A stretch of DNA of 45,676 nt from a bacterium HR08 (GCA_002898775.1 BEHK01000005.1:1-45676), one strand, 5' to 3'; counted from the stretch's first letter, positions 22,330 to 31,577 are shown. Numbers and translations are program-made. The notes: generated by a model not told the origin, from the sequence alone.

Positions 22330-24135
22330 ATGACCATAGCCGAGCCGACCACGCTCAACGAACTCTTCGCTCTGGCCCTGCAACGGTACGGATCGAGGCC
22401 GGATGTGCTCGCCTACCGATCGGGCGGTCGTTGGGTGACGATCTCCGCCACAGCGCTCGCGGAGCAAGTGCGGACGCTCGCCTTCGGGTTCTACGCGATC
22501 GGCGTTCGCCCCGGCGATCATGTCGCGCTTCTCTCGGAGAACCGGCCCGAATGGACGCTCTCGGACCTGGCCCTTCTGGCGCTCGGGGCCGTTGACGTCC
22601 CGATTCATGCGACGCAAGCGCCGCCGCAAGTCGCGCACATTCTGCGCGATTCGGGCGCCCGCATCCTCGTGCTCTCGACCGGGGAGCAGTGGCAACGCGT
22701 GCGCGACGTCCTCGCCGGCGTGGAGTCGGTGGAGAAGATCATCACCTTCGAGGAGATCTCCGATGGGGATGCTCGCCTCCTCCCCTTCTCACAACTCTTC
22801 GAGGCCGGGCGGCGATGGGCTGCGCATGAACCTGAGCTCTATGATCGCCTGCGCCGCGCTGTCGGCCCGAGCGACCTGGCGACGTTGCTCTACACCTCGG
22901 GGACGACGGGCGAACCCAAGGGAGTGATGCTCACCCATGGGAACATCACCTCGAACGTCACGGCGGCCTTGCGCGTCCTCGGCTATTCCTCGCGCGATGT
23001 CGTGCTCTCGATCCTCCCCCTCTCGCACAGCTTCGAGCGCATGGCGTTCTACAGTTACCTCCACGGTGGCTTGAGCATCGCCTACGCCGAAGCTTTCGAC
23101 AAAGTGGCCGAGAACCTGCGCGACGTCCGCCCGACGGTTCTGGTCGGTGTGCCGCGCCTCTTCGAGAAGATGCGCGCGCGCATCCTGGAAGCGAGTCGCG
23201 CTCTGCCGGGGCTCAAGCGGCATCTCGTGACTTGGGGACTCCGGACGGGGGAGCGCTTCGAACGCGCGCGCCGCAGAGGGGATGCCCCTTCCCCATGGCT
23301 CCGGTGGCAACACGATGTGGCCGAACGCGTGGTCCTGGCGCGCATCCGGGAGCAAATCGGGCTGGACCGCGCGCGCTCGCTCATCTCTGGAGGGGCCGCG
23401 CTCTCTCCCGACGTCGCCTATTTCTTCCTCGGTTTGGGGCTGGAGATCCTGCAAGGATATGGCCTCACGGAAACGTCGCCCGTCGTGACCGTGAATCCTC
23501 CGGGCGCGAACAAGATCGGGACCGTCGGCCGCCCGATCCCCGGCGTGGAGGTCAAGATCGCGGAGGATGGGGAGATCCTCGTCCGCGGCCCCAACGTCAT
23601 GCTCGGCTACTACCATCGTCCCGAAGAGACGGCCGCCGCCTTCACCGAAGACGGATGGCTGCGCACGGGCGATGTGGGCTTCCTCGATGCTGACGGATAC
23701 CTGGTGATCACGGATCGAAAGAAGGATCTGATGAAAACCAGCGGGGGGAAGTACGTGGCGCCGCAGGCGTTGGAGAATCGGCTGGTGGCCAGTCCACTGA
23801 TCGCTCAAGCTGTCGTCGTGGGCGATGGGCGAAAATTCCCGGCTGCGCTCATCGTCCCCAACTTCGAAGCGCTCCGACGATATGCGGAGGCGCAGGGGAT
23901 TCCTTTCCGCGAGGCGCACCAGCTGTGCGCTCATCCGAAGATCCGGCGCCTTTACGAAGCGGAGGTGGAACGCCTGATGGCCGATTTCTCTCCCCACGAG
24001 CGGGTGAAGAAGATCGCTCTGCTCGAACGCGAGCTGACGATCGCCGAGGGGGAGTTGACGCCGACGTTGAAGGTGCGCCGCCGCGTCGTCGAGGAGAAAT
24101 ACCGCGACGTCATCGAGCGCCTGTATGCGGAATGA
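22330..24135 (+). CDS. long-chain fatty acid–CoA ligase (AMP-forming)
   Basis: It activates fatty acids to acyl-CoA through an acyl-AMP intermediate, feeding the β-oxidation enzymes encoded downstream. In this 601-residue protein the AMP-binding P-loop is YTSGTTGEPKG. GYGLTETSP (A5), GWLRTGDVG (A7) and DRKKDLMKTSGGKYVAPQ (A8–A10 region) follow in order, matching the FAA1/FadD15-type COG1022 family. ATG 22303 is possible but would sit almost at the transcript start. The next gene begins 18 bases after the stop. Confidence 0.92.
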   Translation: MTIAEPTTLNELFALALQRYGSRPDVLAYRSGGRWVTISATALAEQVRTLAFGFYAIGVRPGDHVALLSENRPEWTLSDLALLALGAVDVPIHATQAPPQVAHILRDSGARILVLSTGEQWQRVRDVLAGVESVEKIITFEEISDGDARLLPFSQLFEAGRRWAAHEPELYDRLRRAVGPSDLATLLYTSGTTGEPKGVMLTHGNITSNVTAALRVLGYSSRDVVLSILPLSHSFERMAFYSYLHGGLSIAYAEAFDKVAENLRDVRPTVLVGVPRLFEKMRARILEASRALPGLKRHLVTWGLRTGERFERARRRGDAPSPWLRWQHDVAERVVLARIREQIGLDRARSLISGGAALSPDVAYFFLGLGLEILQGYGLTETSPVVTVNPPGANKIGTVGRPIPGVEVKIAEDGEILVRGPNVMLGYYHRPEETAAAFTEDGWLRTGDVGFLDADGYLVITDRKKDLMKTSGGKYVAPQALENRLVASPLIAQAVVVGDGRKFPAALIVPNFEALRRYAEAQGIPFREAHQLCAHPKIRRLYEAEVERLMADFSPHERVKKIALLERELTIAEGELTPTLKVRRRVVEEKYRDVIERLYAE

Positions 24136-24153
24136 GTCTTCAGGAGGATCGCG

Positions 24154-26562
24154 ATGCCGAGCGGGAGGATCACGAAGGCGGCCGTCCTCGGTGCGGGCGT
24201 GATGGGATCGCAGATCGCCGCGCATCTGGCGAACGCGGGCATTGCGGTCGTGCTGCTGGACATCGTCCCCTCTTCGCTCACCGAAGAGGAGCGGGCGCGC
24301 GGCCTGACGCTGCAGAGTCCGGAGGTTCGCAATCGGTTCGCCCGTCTGGGGCTCGAACGCGCCAAGCAGCTCAAGCCGCCGGCCTTCATGGATCCGGATC
24401 GCGCGCGCCTCATCACGGTGGGGAACCTTGAGGACGATCTGCCGAAGCTCGCGACAGCGGATTGGATCATCGAGGCCGTTGTGGAGGATCTGGAGGTCAA
24501 GCGTGCGCTCTTCCAACGCGTGGAGGCTTACCGACGCTCCGACGCGATCGTCAGCTCGAATACCTCGGGCATCCCGATCGCGCGCTTACAGGAAGGGCTC
24601 TCGGCCGGGTTCCGGCGCCATTTCCTCGGCACGCACTTCTTCAATCCCCCGCGGTACATGCGGCTCGTGGAAGTGATCCCGACGCCGGAGACTTCGCCGG
24701 AAGTCGTGCGCACGATCGCTGACTTCTGCGATCGCGCGCTCGGCAAAGGCGTCGTCTTCGCCAAGGACACGCCCAATTTCATCGCCAATCGAATCGGCGT
24801 CTTCTCCTTCCTCTGCACGCTGCGCGCGATGTTGGAATATGAGCTCACCCTTGAAGAGGTGGACGCCCTGACCGGCCCGGCCATCGGGCATCCGAAGAGC
24901 GCGACCTTCCGAACAGCCGATCTGGCGGGTCTGGATATCCTGGCGCGCGTGGTCGAGAACATCGCGGCGAATGCGCCAGAGGATGAATGGCGCGAGGTCT
25001 TCGTCCTCCCCGACTTCGTGCGAGAGATGATCCGTCGCGGCTGGATCGGGGAGAAAGCGGGATGCGGCTTCTATCGCCGCGATCCGACGACCGGGGAGGT
25101 CCTGGCTCTCGACTACCGAACGCTGGAGTATCGGCCGCGTCAGAAGGCGCGCTTCCCGGCGCTCGAGATGGTTCGCCCCATTGAGGACGTGCGCGAACGT
25201 CTGCGGACGCTTCTGCAGGGCACAGATCGCGCGGGACGGTTCCTCTGGACGATCGTGAGTGAGACAGTGCGGTACGCGGCCCATTGCCTCCCCGAGATCG
25301 CCGATGACCTCGTCCAGGTGGACCGCGCGATGCGATGGGGGTTCAATTGGGAATTAGGCCCCTTCGAGACGTGGGATGCTCTGGGCGTGCGCGCCGTCGT
25401 GGAGCGTCTGCAGCGAGAGGGGCGCGCGATCCCCCCCGTGGTGCAGGCGTTGCTGACATCCGGCCATGAGACCTTCTATCGCGAGGAGGCCGGGCGCCGG
25501 TTCTACTTCGATCCGGCGGACGCGAGGTATCGCGAGGAGGAGCAGCCTCCTGGTCTTGTGCTCCTCTCTGCCCTGAAGGCGCAACATCGTCTCATCCGCT
25601 CCAATCCCGGGGCGAGCCTCATTGATCTCGGCGATGGCGTCGCGTGCGTGGAATTCCACTCGAAGATGAATACCATCGGCGCGGATACGGTACAGATGCT
25701 GCAGTATGCGCTCGAGCGCCTCAGCGAGGGGGAGTTCGAGGGATTGGTCATCGGGAATCAGGGTGAACATTTCTCGGCCGGAGCGAATCTGATGCTCCTG
25801 CTGCTGGCGGCTGAGGAGGAAGAGTGGGACGAGCTGGATCTGATGATCCGCGCGTTTCAGCGAACGAATCTGGCGCTGAAGTACGCGGCGCGTCCGGTCG
25901 TCGTCGCGCCGTTCGGATTGACGCTCGGCGGAGGATGCGAGATCACACTCCATGCGCCGAAGGTGCGCGCCGCGGCCGAGACCTACATCGGACTGGTCGA
26001 GACGAGCGTCGGATTGATCCCGGCCGGCGGCGGGACGAAGGAGATGCTCCTGCGGATGCTCGAGCGCGCGCCGCGGGGAGACGCGGTGGATCTCCTCCCC
26101 TATGTCCGACAGGCGTTTGAGACGATCGCCCTGGCGAAGGTCTCCGGCAGCGCGCACGAAGCGAAGCGGATGGGGCTGCTGCGTCCGAGCGATGCTATCA
26201 CGATGAATCGCGATCGGCTCATCGCCGATGCGAAGGCGACGGTGCTGGCGCTCGCGCACGAGGGGTATGAGCGCCCGGCTCCTCCCGCGGAGATCCCTGT
26301 GCTCGGTGAACCGGGGCTGGCGGCGCTCAAACTCGGCATCCACCTGGCGTGGCGCGCCGGACAGATCACCGAGTACGATGCGCACATCGGACGGAAGCTC
26401 GCCTGGGTGCTCTGCGGCGGCGATCTGCGAGCGCCGCGCGCGGTGACCGAGGAATATCTGCTCGATCTGGAGCGCGAGGCCTTCCTCTCGCTGCTGGGCG
26501 AGCCCAAGACGCGCGAGCGCATTCGCCACATGCTCACCGAGGGGAAACCGCTCCGGAATTGA
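24154..26562 (+). CDS. 3-hydroxyacyl-CoA dehydrogenase / enoyl-CoA hydratase bifunctional protein (FadN-like order)
   Basis: The 802-residue protein combines two β-oxidation steps. The NAD-binding hydroxyacyl-CoA dehydrogenase comes first (GAGVMGSQIAAHLANAGI, glycines at 13–18; GTHFFNPPRYMRLVEVIP with the catalytic His). Its C-terminal dimerisation part follows, then an enoyl-CoA hydratase/isomerase (crotonase) domain from ~490 (FSAGANLMLLL; FGLTLGGGCEITLHAPKVRAAAETYIGLVE). This order is the reverse of E. coli FadB and matches Bacillus FadN (YusL). AGGAGG lies 6 bases before the ATG. It sits between the acyl-CoA ligase and the thiolase, forming one operon. Confidence 0.94.
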   Translation: MPSGRITKAAVLGAGVMGSQIAAHLANAGIAVVLLDIVPSSLTEEERARGLTLQSPEVRNRFARLGLERAKQLKPPAFMDPDRARLITVGNLEDDLPKLATADWIIEAVVEDLEVKRALFQRVEAYRRSDAIVSSNTSGIPIARLQEGLSAGFRRHFLGTHFFNPPRYMRLVEVIPTPETSPEVVRTIADFCDRALGKGVVFAKDTPNFIANRIGVFSFLCTLRAMLEYELTLEEVDALTGPAIGHPKSATFRTADLAGLDILARVVENIAANAPEDEWREVFVLPDFVREMIRRGWIGEKAGCGFYRRDPTTGEVLALDYRTLEYRPRQKARFPALEMVRPIEDVRERLRTLLQGTDRAGRFLWTIVSETVRYAAHCLPEIADDLVQVDRAMRWGFNWELGPFETWDALGVRAVVERLQREGRAIPPVVQALLTSGHETFYREEAGRRFYFDPADARYREEEQPPGLVLLSALKAQHRLIRSNPGASLIDLGDGVACVEFHSKMNTIGADTVQMLQYALERLSEGEFEGLVIGNQGEHFSAGANLMLLLLAAEEEEWDELDLMIRAFQRTNLALKYAARPVVVAPFGLTLGGGCEITLHAPKVRAAAETYIGLVETSVGLIPAGGGTKEMLLRMLERAPRGDAVDLLPYVRQAFETIALAKVSGSAHEAKRMGLLRPSDAITMNRDRLIADAKATVLALAHEGYERPAPPAEIPVLGEPGLAALKLGIHLAWRAGQITEYDAHIGRKLAWVLCGGDLRAPRAVTEEYLLDLEREAFLSLLGEPKTRERIRHMLTEGKPLRN

Positions 26563-26584
26563 GGCGGGCGATCGAACGTCCGCC
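26563..26584 (+). other. hairpin directly after the hydroxyacyl-CoA dehydrogenase stop
   Basis: GGCGGGCG (26563–26570), loop ATCGAA and CGTCCGCC (26577–26584) pair over 8 bases with one G·U. No T-tract follows and the operon continues, as with the palindromes at 6392 and 18493. Confidence 0.4.
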
Positions 26585-26607
26585 CCTGGAGTCAGGAGGA
26601 AGACGCG

Positions 26608-27789
26608 ATGCGAGAAGCGGTGATCGTCGCAGCGGTGCGAACAGCCGTGGGGAAGGCGCCGAAGGGGACGCTGCGCCACATGCGTCCGGATGACATGGCG
26701 GCCGTCGTGCTGGCCGAAGCCGTACGCCGCGTCCCCGGATTGCATCCGGAGGAGATTGACGACGTCATCCTCGGATGCGCCATGCCGGAAGGCGAACAGG
26801 GCATGAACGTCGCGCGCATCGCCGCCTTGCGCGCCGGCTTCCCCCACACGGTGCCGGCCATGACGGTGAACCGGTTCTGCTCCTCGGGCCTGCAGACAAT
26901 CGCGCTGGCGACGGAGCGGATCGCCGCGGGATTCGCCGAGGTGATCCTGGCCGGAGGGACGGAGTCCATGTCGCTCGTCCCGATGGGGGGGTATAAGATC
27001 GCGCCCAATCCCTATCTCGTCGAGCATTACCCGGATGTCTACCTGAGTATGGGCTTGACGGCCGAGAACCTCGTCCGCAAATACGGCATCTCGCGCGAGG
27101 AACAGGATCGCTTCGCGCTGCGCAGTCATGAGCGCGCCATTGCGGCCATTGATGCCGGGAAGTTCCGAGACGAGATCGTCCCGCTGCGCGTCCCCATCGA
27201 GGAGATGGACGACCGCGGCCGCCCGCGCGTGCGGGAGATCCTCTTCGACACGGATGAGGGGCCGCGCCGTGATACCTCGTTGGAGGCTTTGGCGAAGCTG
27301 AAGCCGGTCTTTCACGTTGCAGGAACGATCACCGCCGGCAATTCCTCGCAGATGAGCGATGGGGCGGCGGCCGTCGTCGTCATGTCGCGCGAGAAGGCAG
27401 AGGCTCTCGGCGTTCGGCCTCTGGGGCGGCTCATCGCCTACGCCGTCGCCGGCGTCCCTCCGGAGGAGATGGGCATCGGGCCGGTCGCCGCTATCCCTAA
27501 AGCACTGCGCATGGCGGGACTGAGCCTGGACGATGTGGACCTGATTGAGCTGAACGAAGCCTTCGCCGCTCAAGCCCTGGCTGTCATCAAACTCCTGGAG
27601 CTGGATGTGAATAAGATCAACGTCAACGGGGGAGCGATCGCCCTCGGCCATCCGCTCGGTTGCACGGGAGCGAAGCTGACGGCGACCCTGCTCTACGAGA
27701 TGCGACGCCGAGGCGCGCGCTACGGTATGGTCACCATGTGCATCGGCGGCGGCATGGGCGCAGCCGGAATCTTCGAGCGCCTGGAATGA
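26608..27789 (+). CDS. fadA: acetyl-CoA acyltransferase (thiolase)
   Basis: It performs the last β-oxidation step, thiolytic release of acetyl-CoA. In this 393-residue protein the acyl-accepting C91 lies in [10 protein letters not shown]348 in [10 protein letters not shown] and the acid/base C378 in CIGGGMGA. The first residues ([20 protein letters not shown]) are the canonical thiolase start, with GTCAGGAGGAAGACGCG upstream. Its partner, the bifunctional enzyme, is 45 bases upstream. Confidence 0.95.
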   Translation: MREAVIVAAVRTAVGKAPKGTLRHMRPDDMAAVVLAEAVRRVPGLHPEEIDDVILGCAMPEGEQGMNVARIAALRAGFPHTVPAMTVNRFCSSGLQTIALATERIAAGFAEVILAGGTESMSLVPMGGYKIAPNPYLVEHYPDVYLSMGLTAENLVRKYGISREEQDRFALRSHERAIAAIDAGKFRDEIVPLRVPIEEMDDRGRPRVREILFDTDEGPRRDTSLEALAKLKPVFHVAGTITAGNSSQMSDGAAAVVVMSREKAEALGVRPLGRLIAYAVAGVPPEEMGIGPVAAIPKALRMAGLSLDDVDLIELNEAFAAQALAVIKLLELDVNKINVNGGAIALGHPLGCTGAKLTATLLYEMRRRGARYGMVTMCIGGGMGAAGIFERLE

Positions 27790-27817
27790 GATCATAATGG
27801 CGAGGGGGGGACACTCT

Positions 27818-29602
27818 ATGACGAGACCTGAAGACGAGCGGATCAAAGGCGGCAGTTTCCTGATTCGCGAGGCCTCGCCCGAGGAGGTCTTCACACCGGA
27901 AGATTTCACCGACGAGCACCGGATGATCGCGCGCACGGCTGAAGAGTTCATGGAGCGCGAGGTGGTGCCCCAGGCTGAGCGGATCGAGCATCAGGATTTG
28001 GAGCTGATGGTCGAGCTGCTGCGGCGCGCGGCCGAGGTGGGGTTGCTCGCGGCCGAGATCCCCGAACGGTACGGAGGATTGGGCCTGGATAAGGTGAGCG
28101 CGATGATCATCTCCGAGAAGCTCGCGGCCAACAGCTCCTTCGCCGTCTCTCATGGCGGGCATACGGGGATCGGCACGGCGCCCATCGTCCTCTTCGGCAC
28201 GGTGGAGCAAAAGCGGAAATATCTCCCCAAGCTCGCCAGCGGCGAATGGTTCTCGGCCTATGCCCTTACCGAGCCCGAAGCCGGATCGGATGCGCTGGCC
28301 GGCAAGACGCGCGCCGACCTCGCTCCCGACGGCCGCCATTATCTGCTGAACGGCTCGAAGATGTGGATCACCAATGCCGGATTCGCCCACATCTTCATCA
28401 CCTTCGCTAAGGTCAACGGCGAACATTTCTCCTGCTTCATCGTCCATCGGGATACGCCGGGGCTGACCATCGGCCCGGAGGAGAAGAAGATGGGCATCAA
28501 GGGCTCCTCGACGCGAGCCCTTCTGTTTGAGAACGCGCGCGTGCCTGCCGAGAATCTGCTCGGCGAGATCGGCAAAGGGCACAAGATCGCCTTCAACGTC
28601 TTGAACCTCGGCCGACTTCGGCTGGGCGCCAGTTGCGTGGGGGGGTGCAAGATCGGTCTGACGGCGGCTCTTCAATACGCGAAGCAGCGTCGCCAGTTCG
28701 GCCGTCCCATCTGCGAATTCGGCCTGATCAAGCAGAAGCTCTCGGAGATGGCCATTCGAACCTGGGTGGCTGAGAGCGCCGTCTATCGCACGGCGGGCCT
28801 CATTGACGCCGCGCTCTCGGGGCTCGACGAGGATGACCAACCGGCGCGTATGCGAGCCGTCGAGGAATACGCCATCGAGTGCGCGATCAATAAAATCGTC
28901 GGGAGCGAGTTCGCCGATTACGTCGCCGATGAGGCCGTCCAAATCTTCGGCGGGAATGGCTACAGCGCCGAATACCCCGTCGAGCGCTACTATCGCGATG
29001 CGCGCATCAACCGCATCTTCGAGGGGACGAACGAGATCAATCGCCTGCTCATCACGGGGATGCTCCTGCGGCGTGCACTCTCGGGCCATTTGCCGCTTCT
29101 GCCGGCCATCCAGCGGACGATGCACGATGTGCTCGCTCCATCGGCGCCCGAGCTCGAGAGCGAAAGCCCGCTGGAGCGCGAACAACGCCTCGTCGCTCAG
29201 GCGAAGAAGATCGTGCTCCTGGTCGCCGGGGCCGCCGCGCAGAAATATCGCGAACGCTTGACCGAAGAGCAGGAGATCGTCGGTGCCATCAGCGACATGG
29301 TCATCGAGGTCTTCCTCATGGAGAGCGCCTTGCTGCGAGCCCTGAAGCTGAGCGCGCGGCGCGGTCCGGAATCCTGCGCCGTTCAGCAGGACATCGCCCG
29401 CACGTACATTCACGATGCGATGGGGAGGATCGAGGTGCTCGCCCGCCAGGCCGTGAGCGCGCTCGCCGAAGGCGATGAACTGCGCCTGCAGTTGGCGGCC
29501 CTGCGCCGCCTGTCCAAGTTCACCCCGATGAACACCATCGCCGCTCGACGCCGGATCGCCGACGCGCTCATCCAAGCCGGACGGTATATGTTGAGCGAGT
29601 GA
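27818..29602 (+). CDS. acyl-CoA dehydrogenase
   Basis: A flavoprotein catalysing the first dehydrogenation of β-oxidation. The 594 residues are longer than the ~380-residue classical enzyme and match the FadE form found with FadN/FadA in Bacillus-like operons. N-terminal helices are followed by YALTEPEAGSDA and KMWITNAGFA in the β domain and by RRQFGRPICEFGLIKQKL. The active-site region is FGGNGYSAEYPVERYYRDARI then FEGTNEINRLLI, where Glu is the expected base. A ~170-residue extra helical C-terminal domain follows. ATG 27818 is preferred over 27797 because GAGGGGGGG lies ideally before it. It ends the operon. Confidence 0.93.
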   Translation: MTRPEDERIKGGSFLIREASPEEVFTPEDFTDEHRMIARTAEEFMEREVVPQAERIEHQDLELMVELLRRAAEVGLLAAEIPERYGGLGLDKVSAMIISEKLAANSSFAVSHGGHTGIGTAPIVLFGTVEQKRKYLPKLASGEWFSAYALTEPEAGSDALAGKTRADLAPDGRHYLLNGSKMWITNAGFAHIFITFAKVNGEHFSCFIVHRDTPGLTIGPEEKKMGIKGSSTRALLFENARVPAENLLGEIGKGHKIAFNVLNLGRLRLGASCVGGCKIGLTAALQYAKQRRQFGRPICEFGLIKQKLSEMAIRTWVAESAVYRTAGLIDAALSGLDEDDQPARMRAVEEYAIECAINKIVGSEFADYVADEAVQIFGGNGYSAEYPVERYYRDARINRIFEGTNEINRLLITGMLLRRALSGHLPLLPAIQRTMHDVLAPSAPELESESPLEREQRLVAQAKKIVLLVAGAAAQKYRERLTEEQEIVGAISDMVIEVFLMESALLRALKLSARRGPESCAVQQDIARTYIHDAMGRIEVLARQAVSALAEGDELRLQLAALRRLSKFTPMNTIAARRRIADALIQAGRYMLSE

Positions 29603-29665
29603 ATCGCTCAGTCGCTCGACATCCCTCAGGGATTTCGCGCTCCGGGTGGCTACCGGAAAGGGAAT

Positions 29666-29741
29666 TGGCTCCTCAGGGAGGACTCGAACCTCCAACCCGC
29701 CGGTTAACAGCCGGCCGCTCTGCCAATTGAGCTACTGAGGA
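29666..29741 (-). tRNA. tRNA-Asn (GTT)
   Basis: A 76-nt cloverleaf on the minus strand: acceptor TCCTCAG/CTGAGGA, D-arm AGCTCAATTGGCAGAGC, anticodon loop CTGTTAA with GTT, T-arm GGTTCGAGTCC and encoded CCA. Confidence 0.97.
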
Positions 29742-29755
29742 GCACTACGGGAGGT

Positions 29756-29785
29756 AGCGTAGCAAAACGGACGCGCTTTTGTCAA
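29756..29785 (-). promoter_or_regulatory. tRNA-Asn promoter
   Basis: TTGACA (minus strand, 29785–29780), 18 bases and TACGCT (29761–29756) end 14 bases before the tRNA. The arrangement matches the tRNA-Phe promoter. Confidence 0.5.
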
Positions 29786-30084
29786 TGGTCATCTCGTTCA
29801 ACAGGGCCACAAGCTCAATCCCACAGTGATAGCGCGGAGAATACGAGGGAGCGTGAACCCGCCCCCTCCCGGCGCGCGAATAGGAAGAAGCGCTTCCCTG
29901 CGCGTTTTCACGGCAGAACGAGGCGATCGCGCCTCACCTCAGGCCTGATCCACGGGTCGCTCGTTCGCGCGATCATAGCTCCAACTCACCTCTCGCCGTC
30001 ACCGGCACATTCGTTCATACGGCTCGATACCCGCATCGAGCAAGGGATGCCCCTCGCTCTCGGCAGGACTCCTCCCGATCCGCC
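29786..30084. other. non-coding gap with one hairpin
   Basis: No credible open frame on either strand. A hairpin GCTCGAT (30022–30028) / ATCGAGC (30035–30041) with a six-base loop lies 44 bases beyond the TGA at 30085, so it could end the minus-strand operon, although it has no T-tract. A 10-bp palindrome GAAGCGCTTC also occurs near 29890. Confidence 0.4.
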
Positions 30085-30309
30085 TCACCGCAAAGCAGCC
30101 TTAAGGACCTCCGTCTTCGTCCCCCTATCGGTCGTGATGTGCCTGACGAAGTAGAGGAATCCATCGCGTCCCACCGCCTGCAAACTCCCCCAATCATCCC
30201 CAACCGGGATCGGACGAACGTGCGCTCTATCTGGCGAAAGGAGATACAGCGCATAGGTGAACGGGCGATGAATGACCCACGATCCCCCCTTTAGCTCGCG
30301 CTTCTGCCA
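30085..30309 (-). pseudogene. in-frame continuation of the β-propeller-like gene beyond an amber codon
   Basis: After the TAG at 30312–30310 the same frame stays open for 74 codons to TGA 30087–30085. It reads WQKRELKGGSWVIHRPFT, then YALYLLSPDRAHVRPIPVGD, DWGSLQAVGRDGFLYFVRH and ITTDRGTKTEVLKAAL. This looks like two more propeller strands and a natural C-terminus, unlike random sequence. The upstream gene is therefore either truncated by one point change, read through, or affected by a base error in the assembly. No ribosome-binding site suggests separate translation. Confidence 0.6.
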
Positions 30310-31110
30310 CTAGCTCTCCTGCGTCACTACGGCCAGAAGGAAGCTGCCATCAATGAAGGCGAAGTGATCCACTTCCACCCTCCGACGGACTCTCCACGAT
30401 CGCCTCAGCTGCGTCTGGAGTTCCCCTAAGTCTTCTTCTTCCCACCTTCCCGCCTCCAGGGCGCATCGCCGAAGCCGCAAGGTCCCCGGATCGAGCCAGA
30501 ACAAGTCCTGGCCTCGGACGATCAACCGCTGAGCCCGCGAGATCGCACGCCCGATATCCGCCGACCCATCGCCCGGGATCGTGGCCAGCACCTGCCCATT
30601 AGCCCCGATCCGATAAACCCACATGCGGGCTTCGGAGGTCCCAGCCTGTCCAGATGCCCTCACACCGACCAGAAACACTTCCCCGCCCTCTGCCGGTTCC
30701 ACGGTCCAGGGGATGAACTCAGGCACCTCGAAAGAACGACGCAGACGCCCTTCGGCATCGAAGATGAGCCCGCGCGTGACCAGCCTCCACGGCGTATCCG
30801 ACGCCCCACCGATGACCACCAGCTCGCCACTAGGAGCAATGCGAAAATCTAGGAACCCCTGCAGTTGCTGCTCCCTGGCCCACAACTCGAACACACGCCC
30901 TCCATCCGGCCGAAGCTTCACAATCACCTTCGGAGAACCCCAGTATAGCATTCCCGCGCGGTCAACCTCCAGATAGAAGTGACGGAAGTTCTCCGCAAGC
31001 ACCCTTCGCTCAACGACCACCAACTCCTGAGGAGAGGCGTGCGGCCACGCTCGACCTCCGAACACCATGAAAATCAACAGCACACGTCTCCACATGCCTG
31101 TGCCTGACAT
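30310..31110 (-). CDS. exported β-propeller-like protein, ended by an in-frame TAG
   Basis: The ATG at 31110 (MSGTGMWRRVLLIF) has GGGAGGGG three bases upstream. Residues ~6–22 form a signal peptide (WRRVLLIFMVFGGRAWPHA). The remainder has repeated β-rich units with turns such as DRAGMLYWGSPKVIVKLRPD, FRIAPSGELVVIGG, GLIFDAEGRLRRSFEVPEF and YRIGANGQVLATIPGD, the pattern of a six-bladed propeller. Similar proteins in Acidobacteriota and Bacteroidota sit beside small secreted peptides. The frame stops at TAG 30310 after 266 residues, but coding potential continues (next entry downstream), so this is probably a truncated form of a ~340-residue protein. Function unknown. The 5' end overlaps the Cys-rich gene by 101 bases. 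Confidence 0.7.
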   Translation of the reverse strand: MSGTGMWRRVLLIFMVFGGRAWPHASPQELVVVERRVLAENFRHFYLEVDRAGMLYWGSPKVIVKLRPDGGRVFELWAREQQLQGFLDFRIAPSGELVVIGGASDTPWRLVTRGLIFDAEGRLRRSFEVPEFIPWTVEPAEGGEVFLVGVRASGQAGTSEARMWVYRIGANGQVLATIPGDGSADIGRAISRAQRLIVRGQDLFWLDPGTLRLRRCALEAGRWEEEDLGELQTQLRRSWRVRRRVEVDHFAFIDGSFLLAVVTQES

Positions 31111-31540
31111 AATCCCCTCCCTCACATACCCCGGAAAACCGACTCCCTGTCAAGATCGGTCCCGGAGGACAAGCAATGTCGCGATCATCTTCAGCCCACA
31201 ACTCCCGCACGCTGTTGTCCTCAGCACAGAACAGTAAGGCACAAAGATAAAGATCCTGCCAGCATTGTCTATTTCCGATGGGGAACACCACCCGGCAAAA
31301 ATAATTCGTGCACCAAACCTGCACGCACGTTTGCTCCCCATCTCTGGAGGGACAACACAAAGTATCAGACGAGCGTGCGGTGTATGTGGAAGTGTATCCA
31401 CAGCCTTCTTGAAGCGTTGCCGATTCGGAAGAAGAAAGAGCCCGCAAGACTGTCGCCGACGGAACCCACCCGATAGATTGAGCCGCCAGGATCACCCCGA
31501 TGGCCACGCCGCGCCGGAGAAGCTCCCGCTTCATGCTCAT
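31010..31540 (-). CDS. secreted cysteine-rich protein of unknown function
   Basis: A 176-residue frame starting at ATG 31540 (or ATG 31534) after GAGAGGGGG. A basic N-terminus and hydrophobic segment (~11–29) lead to LSSSESATLQEG at 35–46, which resembles a double-glycine leader, followed by C47. Ten cysteines occur between 47 and 124 (C47, C62, C63, C72, C77, C82, C93, C100, C105, C124), suggesting a disulfide-bonded extracellular product. Residues ~144–176 overlap the β-propeller gene out of frame, so the true end may be earlier or a frameshift may be present. A promoter-like repeat lies 38–83 bases upstream. No family recognised. Confidence 0.6.
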   Translation of the reverse strand: MSMKRELLRRGVAIGVILAAQSIGWVPSATVLRALSSSESATLQEGCGYTSTYTARSSDTLCCPSRDGEQTCVQVWCTNYFCRVVFPIGNRQCWQDLYLCALLFCAEDNSVRELWAEDDRDIACPPGPILTGSRFSGVCEGGDYVRHRHVETCAVDFHGVRRSSVAARLSSGVGGR

Positions 31541-31577
31541 GGCGTCAACCCCCTCTCGGCCATGTTGAACCCACCTT

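Noticed and set aside
25354-27951. Long minus-strand open frame (865 codons) opposite the thiolase and hydratase genes
   Set aside because: Antisense to well-identified β-oxidation genes, no motifs, no ribosome-binding site. The same applies to 16665–18452, 27731–29695, 2101–3426 and 20967–22289.
30015-30254. 79-codon minus-strand frame as a separate small gene
   Set aside because: Another frame over the same bases continues the β-propeller protein convincingly, and this frame's product is Arg/Ser-rich noise.
30240-30320. Frameshift in the β-propeller gene in addition to the stop
   Set aside because: A recount of the C-run near 30282 (six C's) shows the downstream sequence is in the same frame; only the TAG interrupts it.
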